This document shows, piece after piece, positions 18,230-27,424 of a DNA stretch of 64,000 bases. Source of the DNA: Desulfobacteraceae bacterium (GTDB taxonomy: Bacteria; Desulfobacterota; Desulfobacteria; Desulfobacterales; Desulfobacteraceae); NCBI GenBank assembly GCA_004796375.1, contig QZLA01000109.1:1-64000 (forward strand), given 5' to 3'. Both the position numbers and the translations under genes were made by a program. How positions within the stretch are numbered: the first letter of the stretch is position 1; the number at the start of each line of letters is the position of its first letter. Below the pieces are notes generated by a model. The model did no database searches and was not told the origin of the DNA. It was given only the letters and a program-made list of their open reading frames with translations.

Positions 18230-19506
18230 AAGCCCACCCCGAAGTGACTGCCCACGGCCAGGGCGGATTTGACACCGTCTTCATGAAACCCGTAACTAAA
18301 ATAACTGCCGCAGAAAAAGGTATTCCTGTATCCGTTCAATGAGGGCAGTTCCTTTTGGGTACCCAATGTTTCAAAGGAGTATTCCGGGTGGGTGTAGTTG
18401 AGCTCTTTAATGACATGACCCTTTGAGATAGGGTGTGCCGGATTCAGGGTCACAAAATAGGGGGTTGAGGTTTCAAGGCCCTGCAGCCGGTTCATATCAT
18501 AAGTGACCGTGACGGGCGAGCCGCCCGCGGAATCCATTCTTCTGATGTAGTTCCAACTGGCCCAGGCCCGTTTTGAGGGCGGCATGACAGCGCTGTCCGT
18601 GTGCAGGTATACCTTATTGTTTGAATAGGTCCAGGCGCCCAGCAGCCGTTTTTCCTGCTCACTGGGATCTTCCAGCAGCTCAAGGGCTTCATCGGCATGG
18701 CAGGCAAGGATCACCGCGTCAAAGGATTGGGGGGCCTGATCAGAAAAACGGACCTCCACCCGGTCTTCCTCACGGCGTATGCCGGATATCCGGGCATTCT
18801 TAACTGCCCTTCCGCTGAATTTCTCCAGGAACCGGTTCACATAGGTGTGGCTTCCACCCTTGACCGTATACCAGGGCGGGTGGCCGGTCAGTGACAGAAG
18901 CCCGTGATTTTCATAAAACCGGGCAAAGGTCTTAACCGGAAACTCCCCCATCTGCAGATCTGACGCAGACCAGATCGCGGCCGCCATGGGAATGATAAAC
19001 TGCTCTTTCACCTCCTGGTGAAGACCCTTTTGCCGGATGTACTCGGACAGGGTGACATCTTCCAGCCGGCCCTCCTGATAATCCCTTCTCAAATCCTTCA
19101 GGTAGGTGGCCAGCTCAAACAGGAACCGCCAGTATTTAAACCGGAACAGGTTTTTCCGCTGGGCAAACACGCTGTCCAGGCTGCTGCTGGCATAGCATAA
19201 CCCGGTTCTCTCACAATAATAACCAAACGACATATCCGTGGGCCGCACCTCAGCCCCGAGCTGGGCCAGCAGGGCTAAAAAATGGGGGTATGTCCTCTGG
19301 TTCAGTACGATGAATCCGGTATCCACGGCAATGCCGGGGTCCGGGCCCTCCTTAAGGACGATGGTGTGCGTGTGTCCGCCAAAATAATCGTTCTTTTCAA
19401 ACAGGGTTACCCGGTGACGCCGGTCCAGGATATAGGCCGTAGTGATGCCGGAAACGCCTGCGCCAACGACAGCAATGTTGAGATCCTTTTTCTCTTTCAA
19501 TGGCAT
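18226..19506 (-). CDS. COG2907-type FAD/NAD(P)-binding oxidoreductase
   Basis: This 426-aa flavoprotein of the amine-oxidase/phytoene-desaturase fold has the N-terminal dinucleotide motif VVGAGVSGI, a downstream TGFIVLN segment typical of COG2907 proteins, and the C-terminal FCGSYFSYGFHEDG motif that contacts FAD. Members of this group are found with DUF1365, CFA synthase and DUF1499 genes. In Rhodobacter sphaeroides related genes have been linked to the singlet-oxygen response and unusual methylated or furan fatty acids. A good AAGGAG lies 8 nt before the ATG. The likely role is oxidation or desaturation of a modified acyl chain, inferred from context. Confidence 0.85.
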   Translation of the reverse strand: MPLKEKKDLNIAVVGAGVSGITTAYILDRRHRVTLFEKNDYFGGHTHTIVLKEGPDPGIAVDTGFIVLNQRTYPHFLALLAQLGAEVRPTDMSFGYYCERTGLCYASSSLDSVFAQRKNLFRFKYWRFLFELATYLKDLRRDYQEGRLEDVTLSEYIRQKGLHQEVKEQFIIPMAAAIWSASDLQMGEFPVKTFARFYENHGLLSLTGHPPWYTVKGGSHTYVNRFLEKFSGRAVKNARISGIRREEDRVEVRFSDQAPQSFDAVILACHADEALELLEDPSEQEKRLLGAWTYSNNKVYLHTDSAVMPPSKRAWASWNYIRRMDSAGGSPVTVTYDMNRLQGLETSTPYFVTLNPAHPISKGHVIKELNYTHPEYSFETLGTQKELPSLNGYRNTFFCGSYFSYGFHEDGVKSALAVGSHFGVGL

Positions 19507-19606
19507 GGGCTGCGCTCCTTTTTGCCAAAAGGATTAACTGCAGATGGATGTATTAAAACGCGCCATTGCAAATTTTTCAATCATTTTTTATGAAACATTT
19601 TTAACC

Positions 19607-20962
19607 TCAGCGCGCATCGATCTCTTGTCGAATCTGTTCATGCAACTTACTGTCAATGGGATAAAACACAATAATCAAGATGGACAAGGCATTGCAGATG
19701 CAGGGAACCAGGGCATAGAGGGTACGAAGCATAAAGGTCACCGCCTCTGTCTGTTCCTGGTTGGGAACATACCCGGCCGCACCCAGCATTGAAAGCCCCA
19801 CACCGACACCCAGTGCGGCAGCCAGTTTTTTTGCAATGGACCACAGCCCGATAAACCGGCCTTCCCTGCGCTGATGGGTCACCCATTCATCATAATCGAT
19901 CACATCCGCCTGTATGGAGGAAGGCAGTGCCAGGCCGGCCCCGAACCCTATACCGGAAATCACCACCAGGACGGCGTAAAGGCTGCTGTCCCCTGGCCCG
20001 AGAAAAAACACCCCAAAAAAAGCCCCTGTATTCACGAGCATGGAAAGTATCCAGGCTCTTTTCTTCCCTGTACGCCTGGATATCCCTATCCAAAGAGGCA
20101 GGCACAGGATGCCGGTCAGAAAATAGGCAAACAGAAAGAGGCCTGCGCGTTGGGATTCCAGGACATACTGGACATAATACAAGATGAGCGTTGCCGGCAG
20201 GTTGCTGCCGATGGCACTGATCGTGTATGCCGCTATGAGGATCAAAAAGGGCCGGTTTTGAATGATGGTTTTGAAATCATCCCGCCACCGGACCCCCCTG
20301 CGGGGTGAACCGATATGGTCTTCTGTTCTTTTCTCAGGCACGTTGCGTATACACAGTATTACCGTGATCAGGATCATAGGGGCATACACCGCGGCGATGG
20401 CCGCAAACCGGCTGCGTTCAAGATCATCACTCCCTGCCTGCTCAAGGAAAAACCCGGCGATGTCCGGAGATGCGGCCGCAACGAGTGTTCCCAGGATCAA
20501 TCCGCCGTCCCGCAGGCTGAACAGGGTGGTGCGTTCATGATAGTCCGTGGTGAGTTCAGGTCCGAGAGATTCATAGGGAATGGTGATCAGGGTCCAGAAA
20601 AAAAACAGGGCGAACAGCCAGAACCCGAACCGAAATACCTGTTCGCTTCCGGGCACTTGAGGAGGGATAAACAGCATCAGGATCGCAGCGGCCAGCCCGA
20701 TTGCCCCGAGACCGATAAACGGATGCCGCCTTCCCCATCGTGTCCGGGTGTTATCCGACACGTATCCGATCAAAGGATCGGTGACGGCATCAAATACCCT
20801 GACCAGCAGCAGTAAAATCCCTGCCGTGGTGATGTCGATACCAATGGTATCGGTATAGAATTTGGGCAGATATACATAGACCGGTATGCCGATGACCGCC
20901 AGGGAGAACGCCGGCAGTGCGTAGTATATCCGTATGCGCCAGGGTACCTGGGAAGTCATCAT
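19607..20962 (-). CDS. MFS transporter, GPH (glycoside-pentoside-hexuronide:cation) type
   Basis: This 451-aa polytopic protein has about 12 hydrophobic helices and the GPH/MFS signatures DAVTDPLIGYVSDNTRTRWGRRHPFI in the first half (given here in part: DPLIGYVSD) and SIQADVIDYDEW in the second. Family members carry sugars, but copies inside CFA/DUF1365 clusters are thought to handle lipids or lipid precursors; that is inferred from context. It overlaps the end of the chalcone-isomerase-like gene by ATGA, so it belongs to the lipid cluster. Two adjacent ATG codons (20962 and 20959) can start it. Confidence 0.85.
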   Translation of the reverse strand: MMTSQVPWRIRIYYALPAFSLAVIGIPVYVYLPKFYTDTIGIDITTAGILLLLVRVFDAVTDPLIGYVSDNTRTRWGRRHPFIGLGAIGLAAAILMLFIPPQVPGSEQVFRFGFWLFALFFFWTLITIPYESLGPELTTDYHERTTLFSLRDGGLILGTLVAAASPDIAGFFLEQAGSDDLERSRFAAIAAVYAPMILITVILCIRNVPEKRTEDHIGSPRRGVRWRDDFKTIIQNRPFLILIAAYTISAIGSNLPATLILYYVQYVLESQRAGLFLFAYFLTGILCLPLWIGISRRTGKKRAWILSMLVNTGAFFGVFFLGPGDSSLYAVLVVISGIGFGAGLALPSSIQADVIDYDEWVTHQRREGRFIGLWSIAKKLAAALGVGVGLSMLGAAGYVPNQEQTEAVTFMLRTLYALVPCICNALSILIIVFYPIDSKLHEQIRQEIDAR

Positions 20963-21534
20963 GGTTTGCCGCCTGTGAGTTGGTCGCGAAAGCGTTTATC
21001 AATAGGGGTAGGACCCAACCAGATTGAAAACACGGCCCGGCTGAAATCCCTTCCGGTTATTTTACCCAGGGGCTGCCCGTTCAAGGACAGTTCCGTTCCG
21101 TTGTCCGGCATGTAAGTTAACGCATACCGGTCCCCCGGCCTGACATCCCGGTAGAGCCGGTTCAACCGGTTGATGTCCGGCTCAAGAACACGGTATGCTT
21201 CGGATCCTTCTGATTTGAGAATGCTTTCTGATGTGGCCGTTGCAAAATCTTCTGCTTTGATGGCCACCCGGTATTCCAGCGTCAGGCAGCGGGGTACATC
21301 CGTCAATGCATGTTTTCCCTCAACTTCATCCGGGAGGTACAAGGCCCCCGCATATGCCTTGATAAACATGAGATAGGTCAGAACCGCCGTTCCTTTCAGC
21401 TCAAGCGGCACACCTGACGGTGTTATCCTGGTTTTAAAAACTGTCCCGTCAATTTCAACTGAACCCGATTCAACAGAACCTGGGGCCTCCCCCCTGGATG
21501 GAGAGAACAGACCGCCAAGCATAACCAGGGTCAC
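20959..21534 (-). CDS. Exported chalcone-isomerase-like protein
   Basis: This ~191-aa protein has a short hydrophobic N-terminus and a chalcone-isomerase-fold domain (residues ~35-185: LTYLMFIKAYAGALYLP, LEYRVAIKAEDF, ALTYMPDNGTELSLNG). Bacterial members of this fold often bind fatty acids and lack flavonoid chemistry. The GTG at 21534 leaves a clipped signal sequence. Upstream codons in the same frame encode KSIHIIIVSV, which would complete a normal signal peptide, but no ATG, GTG or TTG is available there, so a rare start codon (ATC or ATT) is possible. It lies between DUF1499 and the MFS gene. Confidence 0.78.
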   Translation of the reverse strand: MTLVMLGGLFSPSRGEAPGSVESGSVEIDGTVFKTRITPSGVPLELKGTAVLTYLMFIKAYAGALYLPDEVEGKHALTDVPRCLTLEYRVAIKAEDFATATSESILKSEGSEAYRVLEPDINRLNRLYRDVRPGDRYALTYMPDNGTELSLNGQPLGKITGRDFSRAVFSIWLGPTPIDKRFRDQLTGGKP

Positions 21535-21616
21535 GACAGAAACGATGATAATGTGGATAGATTTATTTGTGAAGATAGTCCCCCTCGAACAGCAACCCCT
21601 ATGACAACCTGACAGG

Positions 21617-22090
21617 TCACGAACCGCTATGGCGTGCTATCCAGATCTCTTTGAACCGTTCAATTCGTTTTTGGTTGGCCCCCATGTCACTGTGTCCCAC
21701 CCTGGAGGAGGATCTCAAGTGAAGCAGCCGGTTGCCGCGATCCAGCCTGACTTCAAAATCATCCACAAACCTGAACAGCCTGGATTTGAATATTACGGCA
21801 AGGTAATCCTCTGTCTCCCCTTCAATGGTGCCCCCCATCTCCTTGATCACAGTCCTGACCGATCTCATGACCTCCTGTTTGGCTCTGTTTCCGGTGGGGA
21901 TCGGCTCGGTATAATGCGCAGGATCTCCGGGGTATTCACTGCAGACACAATTGGGTCGCTGACCGCATGCTTTAAGCCTGCCGTCAGACAATCCAGGGGG
22001 CTCCCCTGCCCCACTTTTTCTCCCCAGCACTTCGAAGACGGCAACACCGGCTATGGCAACGGACAGAATGATAAGCAGGGCGATTCTCAT
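21617..22090 (-). CDS. DUF1499 family protein with N-terminal membrane anchor
   Basis: This 157-aa protein has one N-terminal hydrophobic helix (~2-22) and a DUF1499 domain (RPNCVCSEY, then YLAVIFKSRLFRFVDDFEVRLD, then LRSSSRVGHSDMGANQKRIE; motifs given separately). TTAAGGAGATCCT precedes the ATG. DUF1499 has no proven biochemistry but recurs with CFA synthase/DUF1365 genes. As the first minus-strand gene it probably sits nearest the promoter of the lipid cluster, which shares an upstream region with the divergent beta-helix gene. Confidence 0.85.
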   Translation of the reverse strand: MRIALLIILSVAIAGVAVFEVLGRKSGAGEPPGLSDGRLKACGQRPNCVCSEYPGDPAHYTEPIPTGNRAKQEVMRSVRTVIKEMGGTIEGETEDYLAVIFKSRLFRFVDDFEVRLDRGNRLLHLRSSSRVGHSDMGANQKRIERFKEIWIARHSGS

Positions 22091-22214
22091 AGGATCTCCT
22101 TAATCAGGGTGAATCAATGTTGCCTATAATGTAATACATAATCCGGTCTTTCCAAAGGCAAAAAAACATAAAAAGAGTGTTTGATTTTACCCCATGCAAG
22201 AGGTAGGTTTCTGT

Positions 22215-24383
22215 ATGATGAAACACCTCTTGACCCTGACCATATTATTCATGTTGGCCACCCATGCACTGGCAGTGGATTATTATGTTTCAAGCTCCCA
22301 AGGCAATGATGCCAATACCGGGCAGAACCAGAATACCGCATTCCGGACCATTGAAAAGGTCAACTCCATGACATTTGCTGCCGGTGACCGGATTTTGTTC
22401 AAGTGCGGTGACACCTGGAAAAATGAAGCACTGGTCATCCGGCACTCGGGCACGGCGTCAGCCCCTATCACCTTTGGATCCTATCCCCCGGGTTGCGCAG
22501 ACAAACCGGTCATATCGGGCTCAGCCCCCATTACCGGATGGACCAGCCATTCCGGCAATATCTATGTGGCGGATCTGTCACGCCCGGCCAACCAGGTTCA
22601 TTTTTCAAAAACCGATACTGGCCAGATTCTCGGCATCAACCAGCTTTTCAGAAACGGCATCCGCCTGATGCTCGGGCGCTGGCCCAACCCGGGAGCCATG
22701 GACAACGGATATTCTACGATCGATGGATACCCCTCTGCCACATCCATTGTGGATCATCAACTGCCTGCAGGAGACTGGCAGGGTGCTGCGGTGCATATCA
22801 AGTCGATGCGGTGGCTGATTATTAACCGGATTGTTTCATCATCATCCGGCGGCACGTTAAACTTCAGTGAAACCACCACCTGTTTCAGCGGCACGTGTGC
22901 GGGGTGGGGATATTTTGTCAATCACCACCTCAACACCCTGGACCTGGACGGGGAATGGTTTTATGACGAGACAGCGAAAAAAATATATCTCTTTTCAAGC
23001 AGCGGGCCTCCCCTTGGGATCGAAGGATCGGTCATCACCTCTGAAAGTCCCAACAACAAGGGGTGCATCATCTTAGGACCGCCCTTTCTCGACCATGTGA
23101 CCATTGACAACTTTGAACTGAAAAACGGGTTTTCCCACGGTCTCACCTCAACGGGTTCCATGCGGGGCCGTGCCCACGGTCATATCACCATACAAAACAT
23201 GCTGATCCGGGATATGGATTCCACAGGCATGCGGCTGATCTCCTATATATGGAGTGCCGAACAGGGGGAGGAGGGACACCGGGGCGGTTTTGATTTCAAT
23301 GTGCTGGATAATACAGTGGACGGGGCCAATCACTTTGGTATCGACACCTTTACACGGGATTCCCAATACATCGGCAATACGGTCAAGAACATCGGGCTCA
23401 TCAACAACCTGGGAAAATCCGGTCTTGGCTGTGGATTTTCAGGTAATTCCTGCACCGAAAACGGTGACGGTATAAGGATTCGGAGCTGGGACCCGGACCA
23501 GGCCGGTTTCAACAACCTGTTCCAGTACAATATCATCGAAAAAACCGGGTACAACGGCATGGACATCTTTGGTGCCCGTAATACGGTTAAAAACAATCTC
23601 TTTACCAGGGCCTGTTTTACCAAAGGAGACTGCGGTGCCATACGGACCTTTGGTCAAAGCAGCCTTGCCGCTACACCGGTTCACACCATCACCATCCAGG
23701 ACAACATTATTCATGATATCCCGGGCAACACCGACGGCACCATTGCCGAATACCGATCACGGTTCGGCATGGGGATCTATGTCGACCACTATTCGCGGGA
23801 CGTGGATGTCATAGGCAATACTGTCGTGAATACCACCATCACCGGGATCTATTTCGGCCGGTCCACCGGAACCGCAACGGATAACCTGGTCTACAATTGC
23901 GGAAATAACGGGGATGCCTATTCATCCTCCCTGTCTGCCTATGGGACGCCTGCCCTGGTTTCCGAGGTGACCGGCAACACGGTGTATGCCCTGAATGAAA
24001 AAGCCTGGACCCTGGGCATGGATACCCCTGCCCGGTTTGCGGTGTGCGACCATAACCGGATCTTTCATCCCTATGTGGATGATCATATCACCTATCAGAA
24101 ATGGGACCGTACCACCTTTACGAATTGGCAGACCCTTTCCGGCCATGATCCCCACTCCGCTACCAACTGGTTTTCACTGAACCCTGGCGACCCGCCCCTG
24201 TCCCGTGTTTTCTGGAATACCACCCAGGGTAAAAAAACCATCCCCCTGGGTCATGCGGTGTACCAGGACCTCGATCAAAACCGGGTGGCCGGTTCCCTGA
24301 CCCTTGATCCCTACACATCAACACTTCTGATCCTGACAGACCGGAAGCTGTATGTGCCGTCCACGTTTTTACTGTTAAACTGA
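22215..24383 (+). CDS. Secreted right-handed parallel beta-helix protein
   Basis: This is a ~722-aa exported protein. I start at the ATG at 22215, which follows AAGAGGTAGG, and not at 22194. The N-terminus MMKHLLTLTILFMLATHALA is a clear signal peptide. It is followed by DYYVSSSQGNDANTG, a common beginning of pectate-lyase-like beta-helix proteins. The middle (~300-640) repeats short turns such as IQDNIIHDI, VIGNTVVNT and ATDNLVYNC that build the helix. Such folds occur in polysaccharide lyases and epimerases. No specific catalytic motif stands out, so substrate and activity are unknown. It diverges from the lipid cluster. Confidence 0.82.
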   Translation: MMKHLLTLTILFMLATHALAVDYYVSSSQGNDANTGQNQNTAFRTIEKVNSMTFAAGDRILFKCGDTWKNEALVIRHSGTASAPITFGSYPPGCADKPVISGSAPITGWTSHSGNIYVADLSRPANQVHFSKTDTGQILGINQLFRNGIRLMLGRWPNPGAMDNGYSTIDGYPSATSIVDHQLPAGDWQGAAVHIKSMRWLIINRIVSSSSGGTLNFSETTTCFSGTCAGWGYFVNHHLNTLDLDGEWFYDETAKKIYLFSSSGPPLGIEGSVITSESPNNKGCIILGPPFLDHVTIDNFELKNGFSHGLTSTGSMRGRAHGHITIQNMLIRDMDSTGMRLISYIWSAEQGEEGHRGGFDFNVLDNTVDGANHFGIDTFTRDSQYIGNTVKNIGLINNLGKSGLGCGFSGNSCTENGDGIRIRSWDPDQAGFNNLFQYNIIEKTGYNGMDIFGARNTVKNNLFTRACFTKGDCGAIRTFGQSSLAATPVHTITIQDNIIHDIPGNTDGTIAEYRSRFGMGIYVDHYSRDVDVIGNTVVNTTITGIYFGRSTGTATDNLVYNCGNNGDAYSSSLSAYGTPALVSEVTGNTVYALNEKAWTLGMDTPARFAVCDHNRIFHPYVDDHITYQKWDRTTFTNWQTLSGHDPHSATNWFSLNPGDPPLSRVFWNTTQGKKTIPLGHAVYQDLDQNRVAGSLTLDPYTSTLLILTDRKLYVPSTFLLLN

Positions 24384-24417
24384 GGCGATTTAACCCCTTT
24401 TCGAGGAGATACTGAAT

Positions 24418-25779
24418 ATGAGTAACGACACACCGAACATGAGACCACCATCAGACATGATCTTTTTGCTGAATGACAAACCACCGGCAACCCAGGCATT
24501 TCTGGCAGCCCTCCAGCACATGCTGGCCATCTTTATCGGGATCATCACCCCGCCCCTGATCATTGGCGGGGCACTCCAGCTCACGCCGGAACTGAAAGCG
24601 TTTATTATCAGTATGGCCCTGTTTGTTTCCGGGGTGGCCACCTTTATCCAGGTCAGGCGCTTCGGTCCCATCGGATCCGGGCTGTTGAGTATTCAGGGTA
24701 CCAGTTTTACATTTTTAAGCCTGTGCATTGGTATCGGCATATCGGTCAAGGCGGCCGGCGGCACGCCCGAACAGGCCCTTGGGACCATATTCGGTGTGGC
24801 CCTGATCTGCTCACCCGTGGAAATGATATTCAGCCGCTTTATTCCTTTTCTCAAAAAGATCATCACCCCCCTGGTCAGCGGCATCGTGGTCACCCTGATC
24901 GGCCTGTCCCTGATCCGCGTCGGTATCACCGATATCGGCGGTGGTCAGTGGCTGCTGACCAATAAACCGGACCTGTTTGCCAATCCCAAAAGCATCGGCC
25001 TGGCCGCCCTGGTGCTGATTACGATAATTATTTTAAACCGCAGCAACAACCAGTGGCTGCGGATGGGATCTATCGTTATCGGACTTCTTGTCGGGTATGT
25101 GGCCGCCGCTTTCATGGGCATGGTCCAGTTCGGCAAAATCAGTTCCCTGGGTTTGTTTGCCGCGCCCATCCCCTTTAAATTCGGGTTTCACATCAGCTGG
25201 GGACACGTCATCCCCATGGCCCTGCTCTACCTGATCACCACAGTGGAATCCATCGGTGATTTGACCGCCACCTCCATGGTTTCGGGTGAACCTATAGAGG
25301 GGGACCTGTACATGCAACGGATATCCGGCGGGGTATTCGGGGATGGGGTCAACTCTGCCATAGCTGCCGTATTCAATTCCTTTCCCAATACCACCTTCAG
25401 CCAGAACAACGGTGTCATTCAGATGACCGGTGTGGCCAGCCGCTATGTCGGATACTGGATCGCAGGCCTGCTTGCCCTGTTCGGCCTGTTTCCCATTGTG
25501 GGGGGACTGTTTTCCATTATCCCCAATTCGGTTCTCGGCGGCGCCACCATCATCATGTTCGGTACCGTGGCGGCTGCAGGGATACGGATTATTGCCGGCA
25601 GTGCCATTGACCGCAGGGGCATCCTGATCATGGCGATCTCATTCGGGCTGGGGCTGGGGGTCACCTTCAGACCTGAAATCCTTGGTCACTTCCCTGAATT
25701 TGCGCGGCAGATTTTTGGCTCGGCCATTACAACGGGCGGATTGACTGCTATATTCCTGAATATTGTCCTGCCGGAGTAA
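24418..25779 (+). CDS. NCS2 family nucleobase:cation symporter (xanthine/urate type)
   Basis: This 453-aa inner-membrane permease has about 14 helices. Diagnostic NCS2 motifs include QHMLAIFIGIITPPL near the N-terminus, TTVESIGDLTATS in TM8 (substrate-binding Glu), and NSFPNTTFSQNNGVIQMTG in TM10. The last resembles xanthine/uric acid carriers more than UraA uracil carriers. It follows the beta-helix gene by 34 nt with GAGGAG as ribosome site. No purine catabolism genes are in the window, so the physiological substrate is unproven. Confidence 0.9.
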   Translation: MSNDTPNMRPPSDMIFLLNDKPPATQAFLAALQHMLAIFIGIITPPLIIGGALQLTPELKAFIISMALFVSGVATFIQVRRFGPIGSGLLSIQGTSFTFLSLCIGIGISVKAAGGTPEQALGTIFGVALICSPVEMIFSRFIPFLKKIITPLVSGIVVTLIGLSLIRVGITDIGGGQWLLTNKPDLFANPKSIGLAALVLITIIILNRSNNQWLRMGSIVIGLLVGYVAAAFMGMVQFGKISSLGLFAAPIPFKFGFHISWGHVIPMALLYLITTVESIGDLTATSMVSGEPIEGDLYMQRISGGVFGDGVNSAIAAVFNSFPNTTFSQNNGVIQMTGVASRYVGYWIAGLLALFGLFPIVGGLFSIIPNSVLGGATIIMFGTVAAAGIRIIAGSAIDRRGILIMAISFGLGLGVTFRPEILGHFPEFARQIFGSAITTGGLTAIFLNIVLPE

Positions 25780-25863
25780 TCGTCTGTTGACATATGAAAA
25801 GAAATGGTTTATTAACCCCCTGAATTGAAAAATAAAATAACAAAAAGACATAAAATAATAAAA

Positions 25864-25965
25864 ATGATGACTCAGAACCACACCTATACCGGCTCAATTC
25901 AAGCCCTTCTCCTTGCTCGAACCGGGAGACATGAATTTCATTGGGATAGGAGCGTCTTTTTGTAA
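25864..25965 (+). CDS. Possible 33-aa leader peptide upstream of the MATE gene
   Basis: An uninterrupted 33-codon frame starts with ATGATG and ends with TAA. The peptide runs MMTQNHTYTG, then ALLLARTGRHEFHWDRSVFL. It ends 27 nt before a strong intrinsic terminator that itself abuts the exporter gene, which is the layout of a translation-coupled attenuator. Against it, no Shine-Dalgarno sequence is visible. I cannot show that it is translated. Confidence 0.35.
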   Translation: MMTQNHTYTGSIQALLLARTGRHEFHWDRSVFL

Positions 25966-25992
25966 TTGATTCAATAAAAAATAATTATTAAA

Positions 25993-26027
25993 AAGCCCGC
26001 TTCTTAAACGAAGCGGGCTTTTTTTTT
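25993..26027 (+). terminator. Intrinsic terminator / attenuator in front of the MATE gene
   Basis: AAGCCCGCTTC and GAAGCGGGCTT form an 11-bp perfect stem with a 6-nt loop, and T's continue to 26027. The MATE ribosome site GGAG starts at the next base and its ATG is at 26039. No promoter fits between, so transcription of the exporter must read through this terminator. Confidence 0.92.
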
Positions 26028-26038
26028 GGAGAAAACAG

Positions 26039-27424
26039 ATGAGTTCAGACAACAGTGATATGAATCCAGCATCGGTATCTGGCAATCGCAACAGATTTAT
26101 CAGCCAGTTGTTCAAACTGGCATTGCCCATTGCCATCCAGAATTTTCTGCATTCAGCCATGGCCCTGATCGATACCCTGATGATCGGACAGCTGAGTGAG
26201 ACTGCCATTGCCGCCGTGGGGATTGCCAACCAGTTTGTGTTCATATTCATCATCGTCCAGTTCGGCATCCACAGCGGGGTGTCTATCTTTACCTCACAAT
26301 ACTGGGGTAAAAAGGATTTTGCCCAGCTCAAAAAACTATTGGGCATCGGCCTTGGGTTCGGGCTGTTTTTCTGTACGTTCTTCACATTTGCCGCCGTGGC
26401 CGTCCCGGATCTGATCATGGGCCTGTTTTCCAAAGATGCTGAAGTGGTGCGCCTTGGGAGCAGCTACCTTAGGATTGTAGGGATCAGTTTTGCAGTTACC
26501 GTGGCTGCGTTTTCATTCATGAGCAACCTGAGGAGCATGGGGATCGTCAAAGTTCCCATGTATGCCAGTGCCGTATCGGTCTTCCTGAATATCGGGCTCA
26601 ACTGGGTATTGATCTTCGGTCACTTGGGCATGCCTGCCATGGGTGTCAAAGGTGCTGCCATTGCCACCTGCATTGCCCGGTTTTTTGAAGGGTTTGTCCT
26701 GATCGGGATGGTGTATGTCAAACAATACCCCATTGCCGCCACGTTCAAAGAGATGATGGATATTGATTTTATATTTGTAAAAAAGGTGGTGAATACCTGC
26801 TGGCCCGTATTTTTAAATGAGCTCTTGTGGGTGAGCGGCGTTAGCCTGTATAACCTGGTCTATGCCAGGATCGGTACCCAGTCCATTGCTGCGGTGAACA
26901 TCGTGGCGTCCGTGGAAAACTTTGTCCTGATCCCCTTTTTCGGTCTGTTTCATGCCGGAGCCATCATGGTCGGCAACAGTATCGGTGCCCAAAGAAATCA
27001 GCAGGCCTATCAATACGGTAAATATCTGCTGGGCGTGCAGTTTACTGCTGCCATCTTTGCGGGTGGCACCATGATCCTTTTCAGGGATATCATACTGGGG
27101 TTTTACAATATCTCGGATCAGGCCTATATGAATGCCTACTACCTGATGTTTGTGGCAGGGGTGGTCCTGTGCGTCAAGATCACCAATTTCACCAACATTG
27201 TCAGCGTACTCAGGGGCGGTGGAGATACCCGGTTCGGATTTCTCCTGGACCTGACCGGTGTATGGATGATCGGGGTTCCCATGGCCTTTATGGGTGCGTT
27301 CTATTTTCACCTGCCGGTTTACTGGGTCATGGCACTGGTGGTCACAGAGGAGATCTATAAACTGGCTTTTGGTATCCGGCGCTTTTTTTCACGCAAATGG
27401 ATCCGGAACCTGGCCGCCGGTTAA
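26039..27424 (+). CDS. MATE family efflux transporter
   Basis: This 461-aa polytopic protein has the two-fold MATE architecture of 12 helices. Family marks include LALPIAIQNFLHSAMALIDTLMIG near the N-terminus (in part: IDTLMIGQL), GVSIFTSQYWGKKD after TM2, and GAIMVGNSIGAQRNQQA in the second half. MATE proteins export cationic drugs or metabolites in exchange for Na+ or H+. Expression appears to depend on read-through of the terminator directly upstream. The 3' end overlaps the convergent cardiolipin synthase gene by 4 bp. The substrate cannot be deduced. Confidence 0.9.
   Translation: MSSDNSDMNPASVSGNRNRFISQLFKLALPIAIQNFLHSAMALIDTLMIGQLSETAIAAVGIANQFVFIFIIVQFGIHSGVSIFTSQYWGKKDFAQLKKLLGIGLGFGLFFCTFFTFAAVAVPDLIMGLFSKDAEVVRLGSSYLRIVGISFAVTVAAFSFMSNLRSMGIVKVPMYASAVSVFLNIGLNWVLIFGHLGMPAMGVKGAAIATCIARFFEGFVLIGMVYVKQYPIAATFKEMMDIDFIFVKKVVNTCWPVFLNELLWVSGVSLYNLVYARIGTQSIAAVNIVASVENFVLIPFFGLFHAGAIMVGNSIGAQRNQQAYQYGKYLLGVQFTAAIFAGGTMILFRDIILGFYNISDQAYMNAYYLMFVAGVVLCVKITNFTNIVSVLRGGGDTRFGFLLDLTGVWMIGVPMAFMGAFYFHLPVYWVMALVVTEEIYKLAFGIRRFFSRKWIRNLAAG

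Noticed and set aside
25864-25990. Known riboswitch class upstream of the MATE gene
   Set aside because: I compared by eye with TPP, preQ1, FMN, fluoride, guanidine and c-di-GMP motifs and saw no match; only the terminator and leader frame are supported.
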